From NCBI RefSeq assembly GCF_037975245.1, contig NC_092574.1, forward strand, positions 26,022,713 through 26,086,712: a stretch of 64,000 bases of DNA, given 5' to 3'. A model generated the notes under the pieces. It was not told where the DNA came from and did not search any database. It saw nothing but the letters and a program-made list of their open reading frames with translations. The DNA comes from Apostichopus japonicus. Its lineage: Eukaryota; Echinodermata; Holothuroidea; Aspidochirotida; Stichopodidae. A program made the position numbers and the translations under genes. Shown here piece by piece: positions 62,354 through 64,000 of the stretch (its first letter is position 1; each line of letters opens with the position of its first letter).

Positions 62354-62359
62354 AATAAA
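62354..62359 (+). terminator. Candidate polyadenylation signal for NARS2
   Basis: AATAAA about 745 bases after the NARS2 stop; the tandem repeat at 61965 would then be in the 3' UTR. Weakly supported. Confidence 0.25.
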
Positions 62360-62399
62360 GACAGATTTGTTGCATCATGTTAGCCACACCACAGCTAAG

Positions 62400-63769
62400 G
62401 TTGTATCACTATATATATTAAAGCCAGATAAAATGACTAGGTTAAGGCACAGTATAGTGTGTGATATAAAGTATATAAACAACAAGGTAATCAATCACTT
62501 CTGAAACAAAAAATAAACAAAGACTATTGTTTTGTTACTGCAACAAAAGAAATAAATATAATAGGTGATTTTGATTTACATCAATTGTATTTATTTCACG
62601 ACAAGCTTCAAGTGCAAAATATATCCCAGCCTTTTGGACTTTGTTACTAACTTTGCTGACAAAATGATGAAAGCAGTCTCTACTTCTACAACATGAAACA
62701 TTAAACATTTCGACAGAGCACACTATGAAAATAAGCACAGAATGCCTGAACTATCAACCGTTAAGTTTAGGCATACATACAGCTGCTTTCATCATGTGAC
62801 AGACATCAGAAACACCTTTTGTTATTGGATGTAACATAATGTTCAATATTTCAAGAAATACCACAAAAGTTTGTCTGTGGACATTTTATTCTGGAAACTG
62901 GAAGGCCAGACACATCAATAAGGGAAAATGAGACAATTTTTTGGTCTTGTATTTACAAACTTACTTTGCATTTCAATTCTTTGACAAACAGTAGAAATGG
63001 TGTTTTGTTTCATTCTTTAGTACAGCTTTAATATCTATGTGTTTTTCCCTCAACATTTATTATTAAATGCTCAAACTACTGAAGATTCTGTATGCAAAAA
63101 TAAATTACATTATTTTTGCAATGACTACTGACAATTTGTAAAACACTTAACATTCTAGTAGTTTGCTCTGCTTAAATAAAAATAAAACTAGATATATATT
63201 AGTTTCCAGTACATAGAATTATAAACATAAATCATAATTTCTGCCATTATTTTTCCAAACTCCAATAACACAACAGGCAATAAGCTTGGTACTTCAGACA
63301 ATCAGTTTTTCATGATTATAAAGTGTTAAACAACTATAAGAATATAAGGAAAATGATGTTCTCACCCGAGACAACTTCCTTCCAAGCAGCTCAAAATCCC
63401 ACTGCCTTCATATAGCAAATTGGAAATTGTTTACAAAGTAACAAATATAAAATATAACACTGCCTTTTAATGGCAAATTCAAAATTATTTTCAAAGTAAC
63501 AAAAACATAAAAATCCAAACAAGCAAGAACAAAAGAAGGACAAATGGCAGGAATGTGTAGACTCATTTAATATTGAAAGACAGATTGCTATAAAGAAAGT
63601 TATACTTTCACTTAACGTTTCTGACTTCAGTCAGGTCACAGTTTAAGGCACACTTTTTTTTGGTAATAGACAAATTTTTTAAGAATTCACAGTATAAAAA
63701 ATAAGGTGAAAAGTGCCAAATTATAAGAAAGCAGTGAAGTTTAGAACTTCACCACATTGGTGGTACTTC
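62400..63769 (-). other. Probable 3' UTR of the GH27 gene / intergenic
   Basis: AT-rich sequence following the stop of the minus-strand GH27 gene. TTTATT (AATAAA on the minus strand) occurs at about 62590 and elsewhere, so the 3' UTR may extend over a kilobase. NARS2 and this gene converge here. No coding frame is supported. Confidence 0.4.
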
Positions 63770-64000
63770 CTAAAGTGGATTAATCTTGAAATGAGTCCCA
63801 GGCTTGTGGCTACTCATAACTGGATCGGCTCTGATCATTACTGAACCGTATGGGTTGACGGTAACTGTCACGCTATCATCCGTCTGAAAGGTTCCCAGGT
63901 CCTTGTGCTCAAATAACTCTCTTATCTTGTAGATGGTCCCTGTATGAAAGCCAAGTTTTCTGGGTGTAGTTGTGTAGTCATACGGTATGCCATGAAATGG
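63770..64000 (-). CDS. GH27 alpha-galactosidase / alpha-N-acetylgalactosaminidase, C-terminal part (partial)
   Basis: The last 76 codons of a gene that continues beyond the window, with stop TAG at 63772-63770. The peptide has IPYDYTTTPRKLGFHTGTIY, then IRELFEHKDLGTF and VTVTVNPYGSVMIRADPV. This pattern (a KLGF or QLNF strand, then a DLG turn, then an NPxGxVM strand) fits the C-terminal beta-sandwich domain of glycoside hydrolase family 27, as in lysosomal NAGA and alpha-galactosidase A. These enzymes remove terminal alpha-linked galactose or N-acetylgalactosamine in lysosomes. The catalytic TIM barrel is outside the window, so substrate specificity cannot be judged. No splice site is needed within the visible part. 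Confidence 0.68.
   Translation of the reverse strand, partial: PFHGIPYDYTTTPRKLGFHTGTIYKIRELFEHKDLGTFQTDDSVTVTVNPYGSVMIRADPVMSSHKPGTHFKINPL

Overview
This is a nuclear window from an animal genome. It is AT-rich, its genes are split by long introns with GT-AG or GC-AG borders, and its introns carry minisatellites, satellite arrays, transposon remnants and many poly-G or poly-C runs. All recognisable proteins are metazoan. I infer a marine invertebrate deuterostome, most likely an echinoderm (possibly a sea cucumber). That placement rests on protein flavour and repeat texture, not on a marker gene.

Layout. 1-6.0 kb: intergenic, with A/T-rich repeats. 6.42-20.02 kb (+): a five-exon TFAP4 gene (bHLH-leucine zipper factor AP-4), with a 9.2 kb first intron holding a 42-bp minisatellite. 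20-30.5 kb: noncoding flank, with a 62-bp minisatellite, G-rich tracts, a tRNA-like remnant and a cluster of CRE-like sites. 30.51-41.68 kb (+): RNF14, an RWD-RING-IBR-RING E3 ubiquitin ligase with six coding exons. Its second intron is filled by a 42-bp minisatellite that runs into the exon 3 splice acceptor and is interrupted by a 2,388-bp TIR DNA transposon. 44.75-47.08 kb (-): an intronless 775-codon gene with a BED-like zinc finger and a degenerate hAT transposase body, probably domesticated. 47.44-48.28 kb (-): a 5'-truncated, frameshifted non-LTR reverse transcriptase remnant. 48.95-61.61 kb (+): NARS2, mitochondrial asparaginyl-tRNA synthetase, with 12 coding exons. Two of its 11 introns start with GC, and intron 8 holds about 4.1 kb of 177-bp satellite in 1,061-bp higher-order blocks. 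63.77-64.0 kb (-): the last coding piece of a GH27 alpha-galactosidase / alpha-N-acetylgalactosaminidase gene that runs off the window.

The genes are unrelated housekeeping or regulatory loci: transcription control (TFAP4), ubiquitin signalling (RNF14), mitochondrial translation (NARS2) and lysosomal glycan breakdown (GH27). I see no operon-like or pathway logic linking them. No prokaryotic-type system, CRISPR array or intact tRNA/rRNA gene was seen. The unusual content is in the repeats: a splice-site-anchored minisatellite, a TIR transposon with a repeated 15-bp subterminal motif, a higher-order satellite inside an essential gene, and the hAT-derived gene.
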